Origin: Closterium sp. Naga37s-1
Lineage: Eukaryota; Streptophyta; Zygnematophyceae; Desmidiales; Closteriaceae
NCBI GenBank assembly: GCA_947471745.1
Contig: CANJKZ010000820.1
Location: 1,959,501-2,023,500, forward strand
Direction of reading: 5' to 3'
DNA: 64,000 nucleotides
A program made the position numbers and the translations under genes. Each line of letters starts with the position of its first letter. The stretch's first letter is position 1. Shown here piece after piece: positions 1 to 11,178 of this stretch. The notes beneath the pieces are model-generated. The model saw only the letters and a program-made list of their open reading frames with translations, made no database searches and was not told the DNA's origin.

Positions 1-305
1 CGTCCGTCCAACGTGACCAACACCAGCGCACCTGCCGTCCGCAGTAAGCCATGCTGTTGATTTCAAATGTAACGCCCCGCTCGCTACCCACTGGGTCAAG
101 ACGGGGGCGTCAGTGAGGCGCAGCGGATGCACTTGAACCATTCGTGTAAGCCTGTTCGTGCACTGTTGTCTTAGCCCGCAGGCGTTACACGCAACAAACG
201 CCACAGCCACGAAAGGTGGGCGTGGCTCATGCTGTACGAAACGAGGCTCCACGTGCCTGCCTGCCTGCCTGCGCCGGCAACACCAACCGACCTGCGTTGA
301 CTCAC

Positions 306-449
306 GTTGTACGGTGCCCCGAAGGATACGTATTCGCCGGTGATGGCGGGCGGCGGGGGCGGGCCGCCTGTGCACGTGTGGGGGTCGTAGGCGGCATAGA
401 GCTTGTAGTACGGCGGCGGGGGCGGGTACGTTGACGCCGTCGCTTCCAT
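306..449 (-). CDS. MED7-like Mediator subunit, first coding exon (partial)
   Basis: The 48-codon reading frame starts ATG at 449 and reads MEATASTYPPPPPYYKLY, then GGPPPPPAITGEYVSFGAPYN. This is the hallmark N-terminus of Mediator subunit 7, whose family pattern is TYPPPPPYYRLY followed by PPPP-x-I-x-G-x-Y-x-x-F-G. MED7 is a middle-module subunit of the Mediator coactivator that bridges transcription factors and RNA polymerase II in the nucleus. The exon ends at a GT donor (TACAAC then gtgag, at 305-304). The continuation (usually a DVLPSLEE-like segment) is not in bases 1-305, so the rest of the gene lies beyond the left edge. Two decayed copies of this start region lie upstream at about 505-665. 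The identity rests on a short proline-rich segment; another protein with a PPPPPYY motif is possible but less likely given the spacing of the second block. Confidence 0.65.
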
Positions 450-504
450 TCGGTACTCTCGAAGCGACTAACTAAGGTGCCTAAAAAAAAAAAAAAAAAA
501 ACGT

Positions 505-665
505 CTCGTTCCGCGGTGTAGAGCTCGTACTAGTAGGGCGGCGGGGGCGGGTATGTGAATGCAGTCGCGCCCATCGGGATTCCCGAGGCGGCGAGAGACA
601 ACCCTTTGAGTTTCGATGAGGACACGGGCGAATCAAAAGTACGTTGACGTTGTCGCGTCCATCGG
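505..665 (-). pseudogene. Two decayed tandem copies of the MED7 start region
   Basis: On the minus strand two further ATG-containing copies of the MED7 exon start are seen. One at about 510-573 reads MGATAFTYPPPPPY and then a stop codon. The other at about 636-663 reads MDATTSTYF and then a stop. An A-tract of 18 bases (484-501) separates the real exon from the first copy. They look like upstream tandem duplicates of the 5' end of the gene rather than coding sequence. Confidence 0.6.
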
Positions 666-1870
666 AACTCCCGGAGCGGTGACGCGGCGTGACACGCGCG
701 CGGCACGGATCACGACATCAGAGGGAGTTATTAACGTGTCGCTGATGTGAAACTGGGAGTTCGCGACGCGACGAGGGGTCGATGGTGAAGTGGAGGAGGG
801 GAACGGGGTGGTGAGTATTGTTGCGACACGCGGGTACTAGGTGGGAGGATGAAGGCGTGGCAGTGGCATGACACTCTCCACCTTGCCTGCCTGCATATTG
901 GTACAGCGTTTCCTCCCGTCTGTGAGCTGAACCGAAATTACGTATTACGAGGCAAGGTGAGGGATGCATATACACATTTGCAGTTCGGAGTTTGGTGATC
1001 TCCGCTTGATGCATCAACCTGGTTCCTCTTGACTCGTACAGTGTTTCCTTCGCTTGTTGATTGGAGGCAACAGGTTTTACAGTGGACAGCTGGCGCTCTT
1101 CCTGGCTCAGCGAGGAGGGAGCTTCCCCTTTCCCCTTCTCTTCTGCCCCTCAATATACGCACACCTAGCATACACGTATAAGAACAGAGATGCAAGCGCA
1201 CAGTTTCGCACTGGTGTGACATCAGCGGGTGATGCAACACACCCACCCAGCCCTGGGTGGCGGCAGGTTTACCACACAATTTTGTGACGCATACAAACAG
1301 CCCGCTCGATGTCCCTGTGTCCCAGTGCAGTTGTAGAAGCGTCAAGTTAGCTCCTCTTACTTACTAAAGTGCTTGATCGTGTTTACACAAATGCTGGTTG
1401 GCAGTCGTGAAAATGAGTTTCATTCCGCAGATCCATGCAGCCAGAATATACGCCTCGATGATCTGCCAGAAATGATGCACCCGTATCGCTAAAAAGACGT
1501 CCTACATGACCGAAGGGACCATTGTCATTCTTCTGTGTACAGTGTATCTTTGGATACAGTACAGTATTGTCCAGCTGCCACCTGTGGTGCACTGTCGTGG
1601 GCAGTTGTAAAAAGTCTGATGTTTGGATTTGCTCACAGCCGCGCCGCTAGGTCTGCATCCCTTATCGTTCCCCTAGCTCTCCCTTCCCCGCTCCACTCAC
1701 CCAACTTGCTTTTCCTCCAACCCCTTCGGACCGAACCAAAGCTCTTCACCCTCACACCCTATACACCGCAAAACCTCCAAGCACCGCGTGAAGGTCCCTT
1801 TCTTCCGACACGAACCGACTCGCGCCTCCTCCGCAACCACAAAATCTGCTCGCTTCCTTTTCCCCAGTCC
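666..1870. other. Intergenic, nothing recognised
   Basis: I see no gene, RNA or repeat array that I can support here. Reading frames are short, overlap on both strands and have no recognisable motif. Confidence 0.5.
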
Positions 1871-1877
1871 ACCCTCC

Positions 1878-1932
1878 CCATTCCGCCGATTTCCCCCCGC
1901 GAGCCGGTCAGGCGAAGCCGCCGCAACCCAGC
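1878..1932 (+). promoter_or_regulatory. Conserved block upstream of subtilase A
   Basis: About 55 bp here match, in inverted orientation, 52171-52221 upstream of subtilase B (shared core GGTCAGGCG-AGCCGCCGCA). It lies about 400 bp before the subtilase A start codon but about 960 bp before that of B. It shows that the duplication that made the two genes included upstream sequence. A promoter element or 5' UTR segment is possible; the function is inferred. A TATA-like run (gatatatagg) is at about 2166-2175. Confidence 0.5.
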
Positions 1933-2328
1933 TTGAATCTTGAATCGCTGGGAAGGGAACGCAGGCAGCGATTGACGACCGATTGTCCTGCTGAGTCGTG
2001 CTTCCCTTGCCTTCCCTTCCCACCGACCCGTTCCACCCACTCCACCCAACGCATTCAACGACCAACGTAGGTGCAAGCAGGGGAGCGAGGGATGAAGGAG
2101 ACTGGCCAAGCCGTGTTTCTGCTTCTTGGTTTGCCACGTGAAGTGACGGCGGTCACACACGACACGATATATAGGCTTGCCAGGCGACGAGTAGTTAATC
2201 CGCAGGAGGTCCCACTAGCCGGCGAGCACATCGAACTTGCGTGCATTGCGTTCCGAGTTTACACCGTCCCTTGCCTCCTCATACCATCATCTAAATACCA
2301 AAGCGCGGTCTAGACTTCGAGCTGGAAA

Positions 2329-5300
2329 ATGGCTTCTCGGCAAAGACACTCCGGCTCGCGCAGTAACCTTTCTGGACATCCATTCCCGCTCCACCATTCC
2401 CACAGCCAAGCCTTTCTATCGCACCGCCCACGCTACCGCTCGCACTGCCGCTCACACTGCTGCCTTGTACAGACCCGCCGGCAAATGCCAGCCCGTTTTC
2501 CCCTCCTCGTGCTTCTCGTCTCGCTATCCGCAGCGCCGCTGCTCCGCCCCGCCATCGGTACGAGCACCGCTGCCCGTACACCTCCTGATCACTTGTAGTA
2601 TCTAAAAGTTGGCAATCGGTCGATGAATCTATTACTGTAAAGAGCAAGCTGCTGTTGTCGAGTAGATTCTTGCAGAGCGTTTCACGTACGGAATTCAGGT
2701 GCATTCAGGTTAGTTGCAAGCTTGGCGCATCCCGCGACTCGGCGAGCTAGCGTGTTGAAATGCCGCGCCGCTCCAATCATTCTCTTGCCCCGTTTTCCCC
2801 CCATCCCCCGCAGCTTCCCCCCCGGATGTCTCCGCGCTCTACATCGTCCGCCTGCGTTCCGCGCCGCCCGTCGCCTCCTATCGCGGCGGAATCCCCGGCT
2901 ACCCGGCAACGGCCGTCTGGGAGAGCGACCCTAACGGCAACGCGACAGATGCGACGTCCGACGACACCGCCGCCGGTTACGATGGCGGCGGCGGCGCTGG
3001 CACCGCTTCTGTTTCCTCCTTCGCCGCAGCTGGTGCGGCGACTACCAGCGGTTTAGGATCATGGCTTGGCCGCCGGTTGCGGCGGCCGCGAGTGGACGTG
3101 AGGGCGCCGGGCGTGAGGGCGTTCAAGCAGCTGCTGCAGCGCATGCAGCAGGCCGTGCTGAGAGACAGCGGGGTGGCCGCGGGGAAGATGGTGTACAGGT
3201 GAGGGGAGTGAGGGGAATGAGGTGAGAAGATGGTGTACAGGTGGGAGGGGAAGAGGGGAACGTTATTACTGACGAATTATTTGCTCCCTTTTCGTACCAC
3301 TGTTCCCATTTCCCGCCTCCGTTTCCTCCGCCCTCCCAACCAGCCCAACCCCTTCCCCGATCTCCATCCCCCCCCTCTCCTCTTTCCCCCCCTCCGCCGC
3401 GCCAGCTACATGCACGCATCGAACGGCTTCTCCGCGACCTCCACGCCCCTCGTTTCCCCCCTTCCCCACCCTCGTTTCCCCCCTTCCCCACCCTCGTTTC
3501 CCCCCTTCCCCACCCTCGTTTCCCCCCTTCCCCACCCTCGTTTCCCCCCTTCCCCACCCTCGTTTCCCCTTGCCCGCCCGCCCTCCCTTCCTCCCTTCAG
3601 CTACATGCACGCGTCGAACGGCTTCTCCGCGACGCTCACGCCGGCGCAGGTGCAGCGGATGAGGCGGCACCCGTCCGTGGCGTCCGTGACGCAGGCGCGC
3701 GTGGTGCGCCCTGCGACGACCGACTCGTACAAGTTCCTCGGCCTGCCCGGGTCGCTCTGGGCCGACGCGGGCGGACCCAGCAGCGCGGGGGACGGCACGG
3801 TGATTGGCATCGTGGACACGGGCATATGGCCCGAGCACGCTTCCTTTGACGACACGGTAGGTTGTGCATCACCTTGGCCTCAGTAGGGTCAACACGTTTG
3901 TCAATAGCGACAGCACGGTGATTAGCATTGGACACGGGCATATGGCCCGAGCACGTTCTTTTTTATGACACGGTACGCGCCTCGCTTTGCCGTCACCATC
4001 CGCGCTTCTCCCTTCTCACTCCCTCCACCTGTCGCCCGCCCCTTTAGATAAAAGCTCTTGCACTCCCGTCCCTTCTCCCCACCACCATCACCATGCCATC
4101 AGCCATTCTTCCCCATCCCACAACTCAGCTACCCCCTCCCTTCCCCTCACCTCATCCCCTTCCTCCCCTTCCCCTCCTCCCCTCCCCACGCTCCCCCTCA
4201 TTCTCACCGCATCGCCTACCCACGTCCTGGGAAGCAGGGCTACAGCAGCACGCTCCCTTCTGTGCATGGAGGCCACGTGTCCCAGCACCACCCCACTAAC
4301 CCACCGCTACCCCTCCACCCCTCCACCCTCCCCGTCCCCACCAGGGCTACAGCAGCACGCTCCCTTCTGTGCATGGAGGCCACGTGTCCCAGCACCACCC
4401 CACTAACCCACCGCTACCCCTCCACCCCTCCACCCTCCCCGTCCCCACCAGGGCTACAGCAGCACGCTCCCAACAGGATGGTCAGGCACGTGTCCCACGA
4501 CAAGCGACTTCGCATGCAACAAGAAAATCATCGGGGGGGGAATCTTTTCCGCGGGGTTTGAGAGCGGCGGCACCACCATCGACCTCTCAGGCGACTGGAA
4601 GTCGCCGCGTGATTCTGCCGGGCACGGCACCTGGTGTGCGGGGTGAGTGTGTGCGGTGGGTGTGTGCGGTGGGTGTGTGCAGTGTATGGTGCATGGGGTA
4701 TGGTGCATGGGGTATGGTGCATGGGGTATGGTGCATGGGGCATGGGGCATGGGGCATGGGGCATGGTGCATGGGGCATGGGGCATGGGGCATGGTGTATG
4801 ATGCATGGGGCATGGGGCATGGGGCATCGGGAATGGTGCATGGGGCATCGGGAATGGTGCATGGGGCATCGGGAATGGTGCATGGTGATCATTTGCCGGC
4901 GGCATGATGTATGCCCTGCCACACATGCATGTTCCACAACCATCGCTCTCTCCACCTTCCCCCTCACCCCACCCACCCACCCTCACTCTCCCTTCCTCCA
5001 GGGCGGCAGCAGGCAACAACAACGTGCCAATCCCCAACATCGGCACGGCCAGCGGCATGGCGCCAGGGGCGCGCCTGGCCGTGTACAAGATCTTCTGGCA
5101 GACCAACGGATATATGTACGCCACCAGCCCAGACATCTTCTCAGCCGTTGATCAGGCCGTCGCCGACGGTGTGGATGTGCTGAGCCTGTCGCTGGGAGGA
5201 GCCAGTCCCACCGACACCTACTTTGACGACGTGCCCTTCATCAGCGTCCATGCCGTGAGTGCCCTTCATCAGCGTCCATGCCGTGAGTGCCCTTCATCAG

Positions 5301-8300
5301 CGTCCATGCCGTGAGTGCCCTTCATCAGCGTCCATGCCGTGAGTGCCCTTCATCAGCGTCCATGCCGTGAGTGCCCTACATCAGCGTCCATGCCGTGAGT
5401 GCCCTTCATCAGCGTCCATGCCGTGAGTGCCCTTCATCAGCGTCCATGCCGTGAGTGCCCTTCATCAGCGTCCATGCCGTGAGTGCCCTTCATCAGCGTC
5501 CATGCCGTGAGTGCCCTTCATCAGCGTCCATGCCGTGAGTGCCCTTCATCAGCGTCCATGCCGTGAGTGCCCTTCATCAGCGTCCATGCCGTGAGTGCCC
5601 TTCATCAGCGTCCATGCCGTGAGTGCCCTTCATCAGCGTCCATGCCGTGAGTGCCCTTCATCAGCGTCCATGCCGTGAGTGCCCTTCATCAGCGTCCATG
5701 CCGTGAGTGCCCTTCATCAGCGTCCATGCCGTGAGTGCCCTTCATCAGCGTCCATGCCGTGAGTGCCCTTCATCAGCGTCCATGCCGTGAGTGCCCTTCA
5801 TCAGCGTCCATGCCGTGAGTGCCCTTCATCAGCGTCCATGCCGTGAGTGCCCTTCATCAGCGTCCATGCCGTGAGTGCCCTTCATCAGCGTCCATGCCGT
5901 GAGTGCCCTTCATCAGCGTCCATGCCGTGAGTGCCCTTCATCAGCGTCCATGCCGTGAGTGCCCTTCATCAGCGTCCATGCCGTGAGTGCCCTTCATCAG
6001 CGTCCATGCCGTGAGTGCCCTTCATCAGCGTCCATGCCGTGAGTGCCCTTCATCAGCGTCCATGCCGTGAGTGCCCTTCATCAGCGTCCATGCCGTGAGT
6101 GCCCTTCATCAGCGTCCATGCCGTGAGTGCCCTTCATCAGCGTCCATGCCGTGAGTGCCCTTCATCAGCGTCCATGCCGTGAGTGCCCTTCATCAGCGTC
6201 CATGCCGTGAGTGCCCTTCATCAGCGTCCATGCCGTGAGTGCCCTTCATCAGCGTCCATGCCGTGAGTGCCCTTCATCAGCGTCCATGCCGTGAGTGCCC
6301 TTCATCAGCGTCCATGCCGTGAGTGCCCTTCATCAGCGTCCATGCCGTGAGTGCCCTTCATCAGCGTCCATGCCGTGAGTGCCCTTCATCAGCGTCCATG
6401 CCGTGAGTGCCCTTCATCAGCGTCCATGCCGTGAGTGCCCTTCATCAGCGTCCATGCCGTGAGTGCCCTTCATCAGCGTCCATGCCGTGAGTGCCCTTCA
6501 TCAGCGTCCATGCCGTGAGTGCCCTTCATCAGCGTCCATGCCGTGAGTGCCCTTCATCAGCGTCCATGCCGTGAGTGCCCTTCATCAGCGTCCATGCCGT
6601 GAGTGCCCTTCATCAGCGTCCATGCCGTGAGTGCCCTTCATCAGCGTCCATGCCGTGAGTGCCCTTCATCAGCGTCCATGCCGTGAGTGCCCTTCATCAG
6701 CGTCCATGCCGTGAGTGCCCTTCATCAGCGTCCATGCCGTGAGTGCCCTTCATCAGCGTCCATGCCGTGAGTGCCCTTCATCAGCGTCCATGCCGTGAGT
6801 GCCCTTCATCAGCGTCCATGCCGTGAGTGCCCTTCATCAGCGTCCATGCCGTGAGTGCCCTTCATCAGCGTCCATGCCGTGAGTGCCCTTCATCAGCGTC
6901 CATGCCGTGAGTGCCCTTCATCAGCGTCCATGCCGTGAGTGCCCTTCATCAGCGTCCATGCCGTGAGTGCCCTTCATCAGCGTCCATGCCGTGAGTGCCC
7001 TTCATCAGCGTCCATGCCGTGAGTGCCCTTCATCAGCGTCCATGCCGTGAGTGCCCTTCATCAGCGTCCATGCCGTGAGTGCCCTTCATCAGCGTCCATG
7101 CCGTGAGTGCCCTTCATCAGCGTCCATGCCGTGAGTGCCCTTCATCAGCGTCCATGCCGTGAGTGCCCTTCATCAGCGTCCATGCCGTGAGTGCCCTTCA
7201 TCAGCGTCCATGCCGTGAGTGCCCTTCATCAGCGTCCATGCCGTGAGTGCCCTTCATCAGCGTCCATGCCGTGAGTGCCCTTCATCAGCGTCCATGCCGT
7301 GAGTGCCCTTCATCAGCGTCCATGCCGTGAGTGCCCTTCATCAGCGTCCATGCCGTGAGTGCCCTTCATCAGCGTCCATGCCGTGAGTGCCCTTCATCAG
7401 CGTCCATGCCGTGAGTGCCCTTCATCAGCGTCCATGCCGTGAGTGCCCTTCATCAGCGTCCATGCCGTGAGTGCCCTTCATCAGCGTCCATGCCGTGAGT
7501 GCCCTTCATCAGCGTCCATGCCGTGAGTGCCCTTCATCAGCGTCCATGCCGTGAGTGCCCTTCATCAGCGTCCATGCCGTGAGTGCCCTTCATCAGCGTC
7601 CATGCCGTGAGTGCCCTTCATCAGCGTCCATGCCGTGAGTGCCCTTCATCAGCGTCCATGCCGTGAGTGCCCTTCATCAGCGTCCATGCCGTGAGTGCCC
7701 TTCATCAGCGTCCATGCCGTGAGTGCCCTTCATCAGCGTCCATGCCGTGAGTGCCCTTCATCAGCGTCCATGCCGTGAGTGCCCTTCATCAGCGTCCATG
7801 CCGTGAGTGCCCTTCATCAGCGTCCATGCCGTGAGTGCCCTTCATCAGCGTCCATGCCGTGAGTGCTTGTACGGTACATGAGTCTTGTCCATGCAGTGAC
7901 TGCTCGTGCTCTTCAATCATCAGCGTCAACGCGGTGAGTGGCTTGGCTGTGAGTGCTTGTGTGTGCAGTGAGTGCTTGTTGTACCTGTATGTATCCCACC
8001 ATTCCAGTGCGTTTGTTGACGCGCCTCAAAGGCCAGTTCCACCGACACCTACGATGTGCCATTCATCAGCGTCCGTGCGAGGAGTGCTCCTCCTACCTCT
8101 ATCCCTGTACTTTATCTATTTATTCCAATGCTTGCGCAATCAGTCACGTGGAGGGCCATGCTTGCGCAATCAGTCACGTGGAGGGCCATGCTTGCGCAAT
8201 CAGTCACGTGGAGGGCCATGCTTGCGCAATCAGTCACGTGGAGGGCCATGCTTGCGCAATCAGTCACGTGGAGGGCCATGCTTGCGCAATCAGTCACGTG

Positions 8301-10332
8301 GAGGGCCATGCTTGCGCAATCAGTCACGTGGAGGGCCATGCTTGCGCAATCAGTCACGTGGAGGGCCATGCTTGCGGCCTCAGCCTCTCCTCTCTCCGCT
8401 CCTCTCCTTACGTCCATTCTCCCTCCCTTTCTCTCCTTTCCCACTCCCCCCATCAGGCGGGGGTGTTTGTGGCCTTTGCAGCGGGCAATGAGGGCCGCCC
8501 ATCGGCCTTCGCAGCCACGGGCTATCGCACGCTCTGCAACTTCTCTCCTTACTACATGACCGTGGGCGCCAGGTGAGGAGGGGCGGTTGTGACCAGGGGG
8601 AAAGGAGGTGAGGGATGGGTTGAAACGAGGTGAGGCGAGGGGAAGGGGAAGTCCTCGCAGCCACGGGCTATCGCGCACACGCTCTGCAGCTTCCCGCCCT
8701 GCTACGACTGTGGGCGCTAGGTGAGGGATGGGGGGAAGGAGGCGAGAGACGGGCAAAGGCAGTGGTGAGAGGAAGAACGAGGTCAGGAGGTTGCATTGCA
8801 CCCTGCCACAAGACCACGACACCCTGCCACAAGACCACGACACCCTGCCACAAGACCACGACACCCTGCCACAAGACCACGACACCCTGCCACAAGACCA
8901 CGACACCCTGCCACAAGACCACGACACCCTGCCACAAGACCACGACACCCTGCCACAAGACCACGACACCCTGCCACAAGACCACGACACCCTGCCACAA
9001 GACCACGACACCCTGCCACAAGACCACGACACCCTGCCACAAGACCACGACACCCTGCCACAAGACCACGACACCCTGCCACAAGACCACGACACCAGGG
9101 CCCAGGTAAGTAGGGGGGAAGACGAGGCATGACCGTGCATTCTCTCCACTTCACACCCTCGCCTCGCCCTTGCTCATCCCTCCCCTCACATCCCCCCTCT
9201 TCGTCTCATCTCTCGCCTGCTCGTCCCATCTCTCTCTTTCTCTTCTCATCCCCGCATAATATATCTTCCCCTGTGCCCCTCTCCCCAACCGCTTCAACCA
9301 CCCAACACCACTGCCACACCCTGCAGCACCATCACTCGCAACGGAGCATCCATCTCCTCCACAACAGCGGCAGCCACATCAACAGCAGCGTCCCTCGAAA
9401 CTCCCTCTAACACCACAACTCCCACAGCCCTTGCAGCAGCCACCACAGTGTCAACCCTCAACGGAGCGCGCATCCCAGCCAGCATCTCCCCAGCAGCCAC
9501 CGCCGCCCCGGTAGTCGCCTACTTCTCCTCCACCGGCCCACTCGCCAAGCCCTCAGCCGCCACACCAGCAGCCTACCCCTCCAACACCATCCTCAAGCCC
9601 GACATCATCGCCCCGGGGGTCCAGCTCTACGCTGCTTTTCCCGGCAGGACTGTGGGCTCTAAGGGAGGGTTCGAAGCGCTTTCAGGGACGTCAATGGCCA
9701 CACCGCACATCGCTGGCATTGCTGCTCTCATAATTCAGCAGCATCCTGATTGGACGCCCTCACAGATCATGTCGGCAATGATGACTACAGCAAGGACTAC
9801 TAATACCGGTAACGGGGCGATTAAAAACGAGTATGGGGCTGCTGCGTCGCCGTGGGAGATTGGAGCGGGGCATGTGGTGCCAGCTATGGTGGTTAACCCC
9901 GGGTTAACCTATGATGCCGGGGAGCAGGACTTCAAGAACTTTCTTGCTGGGCAGAACTATAAGCGGGCGAAGGGTGAATTCGGTACGGCTTCCCTCAGAG
10001 CTCTCTCCGCGAAGAATCTGAATCGGCCAGCTATCTCGCTGCCCAAAGTGCACAACAAGGCTTCGGTTACACGGACTGTAACAAATGTTGCGGATACCAC
10101 GTCAACGTACACAGTGAGGATCAAGAAACCTGCTGGAGTGAAGGTGAAAGTGTCGCCATCAAGCTTCACTATTGCACCCGGGCAACGAAAGACTTTTACG
10201 GTGACTGTGGTGGTGAAGTGGGCTTCACAGTCCTTCAAGTTCGGCAGCCTCACGTGGGTGGACAACAAAGGGCACTCCGTGCGGTCCGTGCTGGCCGTGC
10301 AGCCGAGTAGTGCATGCTGGTTTGGCTGCTAA
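2329..10332 (+). CDS. Subtilase A: secreted plant-type subtilisin-like serine protease (7 exons, 811 aa)
   Basis: Exons by GT/AG phase and comparison with subtilase B: 2329-2557, 2814-3198, 3601-3856, 4452-4642, 5002-5254, 8457-8572, 9327-10332. Family S8 endopeptidase, probably secreted: the N-terminus carries a hydrophobic stretch ([14 protein letters not shown]) like a signal segment. The inhibitor_I9 propeptide is in exons 2-3 ([12 protein letters not shown], then [18 protein letters not shown]). The catalytic residues are Asp about 277 ([11 protein letters not shown]), His about 348 (GHGTWCAG), oxyanion Asn about 449 (FAAGNEG) and Ser about 599 (SGTSMATPH). The C-terminal Fn3-like domain begins near [17 protein letters not shown]. 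No protease-associated (PA) insert is evident between Asn and Ser, unlike most plant SBTs. The start is chosen for the GAAAATGGC context and the match to B. Introns carry many partial exon copies and minisatellites; intron 5 is 3.2 kb of mostly one array. Confidence 0.85.
3402..3448 (+). repeat. Partial copy of subtilase exon 3 start, with acceptor
   Basis: CCAG followed by CTACATGCACGCATCGAACG repeats the acceptor and first bases of exon 3 (3601 onward) inside intron 2. It decays after about 40 bp into a C-rich minisatellite. Subtilase B has an equivalent copy at 50181-50226, so this duplication may predate the gene duplication. Confidence 0.75.
3451..3571 (+). repeat. 22-bp C-rich minisatellite in intron 2
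   Basis: About 5.5 copies of a 22-bp unit beginning CGTTTCCCCCC and ending TTCCCCACCCT. It begins exactly where the partial exon 3 copy fades out, and its last copy merges into the polypyrimidine tract before the true exon 3 acceptor. Confidence 0.9.
3890..3975 (+). repeat. Decayed copy of subtilase exon 3 end, with donor
   Basis: The sequence resembles the end of exon 3 (GTGATTAGCATTGGACACGG, then ATGGCCCGAGCACG, then GACACG with gtacgc as donor) and lies just after the real donor at 3857. Subtilase B has the same arrangement at 49501-49610 in better condition, so this duplicate is older than the A/B split. Confidence 0.75.
4236..4451 (+). repeat. 107-bp tandem copies of the exon 4 acceptor region
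   Basis: The segment starting GGCTACAGCAGCACGCTCCC occurs at 4238, 4345 and 4452, a period of 107 bp. Only the last copy continues into the exon 4 coding sequence. The copy at 4345 has its own CCACCAG acceptor; the one at 4238 is preceded by GCAG. Confidence 0.85.
4679..4888 (+). repeat. CATGGGG/CATGGTG array in intron 4
   Basis: An irregular 7-bp repeat (CATGGGG, CATGGTG, CATCGGGAATGGTG variants) fills most of intron 4. The equivalent intron of subtilase B has the same kind of repeat at about 48140-48275, so the seed predates the duplication. Confidence 0.85.
5231..7865 (+). repeat. 28-bp array carrying exon 5 end plus 5' splice site, about 94 copies
   Basis: The unit runs GTGCCCTTCATCAGCG then TCCATGCCGTGA (28 bp). 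The first copy is the real end of exon 5 (VPFISVHA, donor at 5255); the rest follow head to tail with almost no variation (one variant at about 5369, ccctacatc). Every unit therefore repeats coding sequence joined to a GTGAGT donor. The period is not a multiple of three and reading through meets TGA at 5312-5314, so only the first donor gives an open frame to exon 6. Subtilase B has a single copy at the matching junction. Confidence 0.95.
7866..8130 (+). repeat. Degenerate further copies of exon 5 end
   Basis: After the array, two diverged copies of the exon 5 end remain. One at about 7912-7940 reads ATCATCAGCGTCAACGCG then gtgagt. The other at about 8030-8085 reads CCAGTTCCACCGACACCTAC then GTGCCATTCATCAGCGTC. 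A half-copy of the palindromic motif (GCGCCTCAAAGG) is at about 8018-8029 between them. Confidence 0.65.
8131..8376 (+). repeat. 30-bp minisatellite with a G-box in each copy
   Basis: Eight perfect copies of a 30-bp unit (CTTGCGCAATCAGT then CACGTGGAGGGCCATG) plus a partial ninth lie in intron 5 just before exon 6. Each contains CACGTG, the plant G-box core bound by bZIP and bHLH factors. Copies are contiguous with no unique spacers, so this is not a CRISPR. Confidence 0.95.
8640..8725 (+). repeat. Partial copy of subtilase exon 6 end, with donor
   Basis: GCAGCCACGGGCTATCGCGC and then TGGGCGCTAGgtgaggg repeat the last part of exon 6 and its donor about 150 bp downstream, in diverged form. 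Subtilase B shows two comparable copies at 47183-47243 and 47333-47385. Confidence 0.75.
8799..9093 (+). repeat. 21-bp minisatellite in intron 6, 14 copies
   Basis: Fourteen near-perfect copies of CACCCTGCCACAAGACCACG plus A. The period divides by three, so several frames stay open on both strands; I do not treat these as genes. Confidence 0.95.
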
Positions 10333-11178
10333 GGATCAGCCACCCCTCTTATCAGACTAGTGTGGTTGACTGCGTTTCTGCGCTGCTGAATGTGATTACA
10401 GTTACCGTGTTTTACTTAAGTGATTAGAGTCTGTTGAGATGTTTGCCTGATAAGAGGCTTCAGGAACTCGTCCTTACGGTAAGAGTAGAATCTGCAGCCT
10501 GTGCTGTGTATATGCTTTATATTACTATGTTTGGTGTGCTGTCCACTGTATCCTTTTACCTACAGTACAGTGTCGTACACCCTCTTTCTCGCCATTGTGA
10601 ATTCGGTTATAGTGAAGTCAAGATGGGAAAAGCGCGGTTAACGGTGGTTAGATTAAGTCTCGGTATGGTTCAATCAGACAAATCGAAGGTAACTAGGTTT
10701 TCCACCAGTTCGGCACAGTTCAGAGTAGTGAGAAACAGGGTGTACATCCAAGGGCACACCCCCCCCGCCCCCATACTTACAGTTGAGAATAGCTGGTCGA
10801 GACTGTTACCGTAGTACACCCTATTCTCGATAATTGCACACCCCCTACCCCCTATTTCGAAGGTACCCTGTACGTTTTCTGGCTCGATGTGATAGACACC
10901 CAAAGATTGACGAGGGTAGTTATCGAGTCTAGCACTTAATTTTCCGAGTGAGTATTAGGGGTGGATGGCTGCCCTTGGAACTCCGGGTTCTTTTCTTCCA
11001 TTCGCGAGAAGGTTGCGAGACCCCCTCCTCCGATAGTCTACAATCGTTGCTTGCTACCCTACTTAAACGTTTGACCGAGAATATTTACCCCAGGGTGTGC
11101 GCTTAAGGGGTGTGAAATTATCGAGAACAGGGAGTAGGCTTGCAGCGGTTCAGAACCAGCCATTGTATTCTAGACACG
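10333..11178. other. Intergenic, imperfect inverted repeats
   Basis: No gene is recognised between the convergent subtilase A and ATPase genes. Arms of about 30 bp at 10816-10846 (ACACCCTATTCTCGATAATT) and 11105-11134 (minus-strand match with a few mismatches) form an imperfect inverted repeat. A third related stretch lies at about 10728-10745. A decayed small inverted-repeat element is possible. Confidence 0.4.

Noticed and set aside
1697-2160. Overlapping frames of 130-146 codons on the minus strand
   Set aside because: Several frames overlap with no motif, and the region lies where the subtilase A promoter is expected.
4343-4351. Alternative exon 4 acceptors at the 107-bp repeat copies of subtilase A
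   Set aside because: Only the copy at 4452 continues into sequence that matches subtilase B and leads to the catalytic His.
5231-8376. Possible CRISPR array
   Set aside because: Units are contiguous with no unique spacers and the setting is a spliced eukaryotic gene.
8112-9154. Long open frames on both strands across the 30-bp and 21-bp arrays
   Set aside because: Repeat periods divide by three, so open frames are expected; they overlap introns 5 and 6 and exon 6 of subtilase A.
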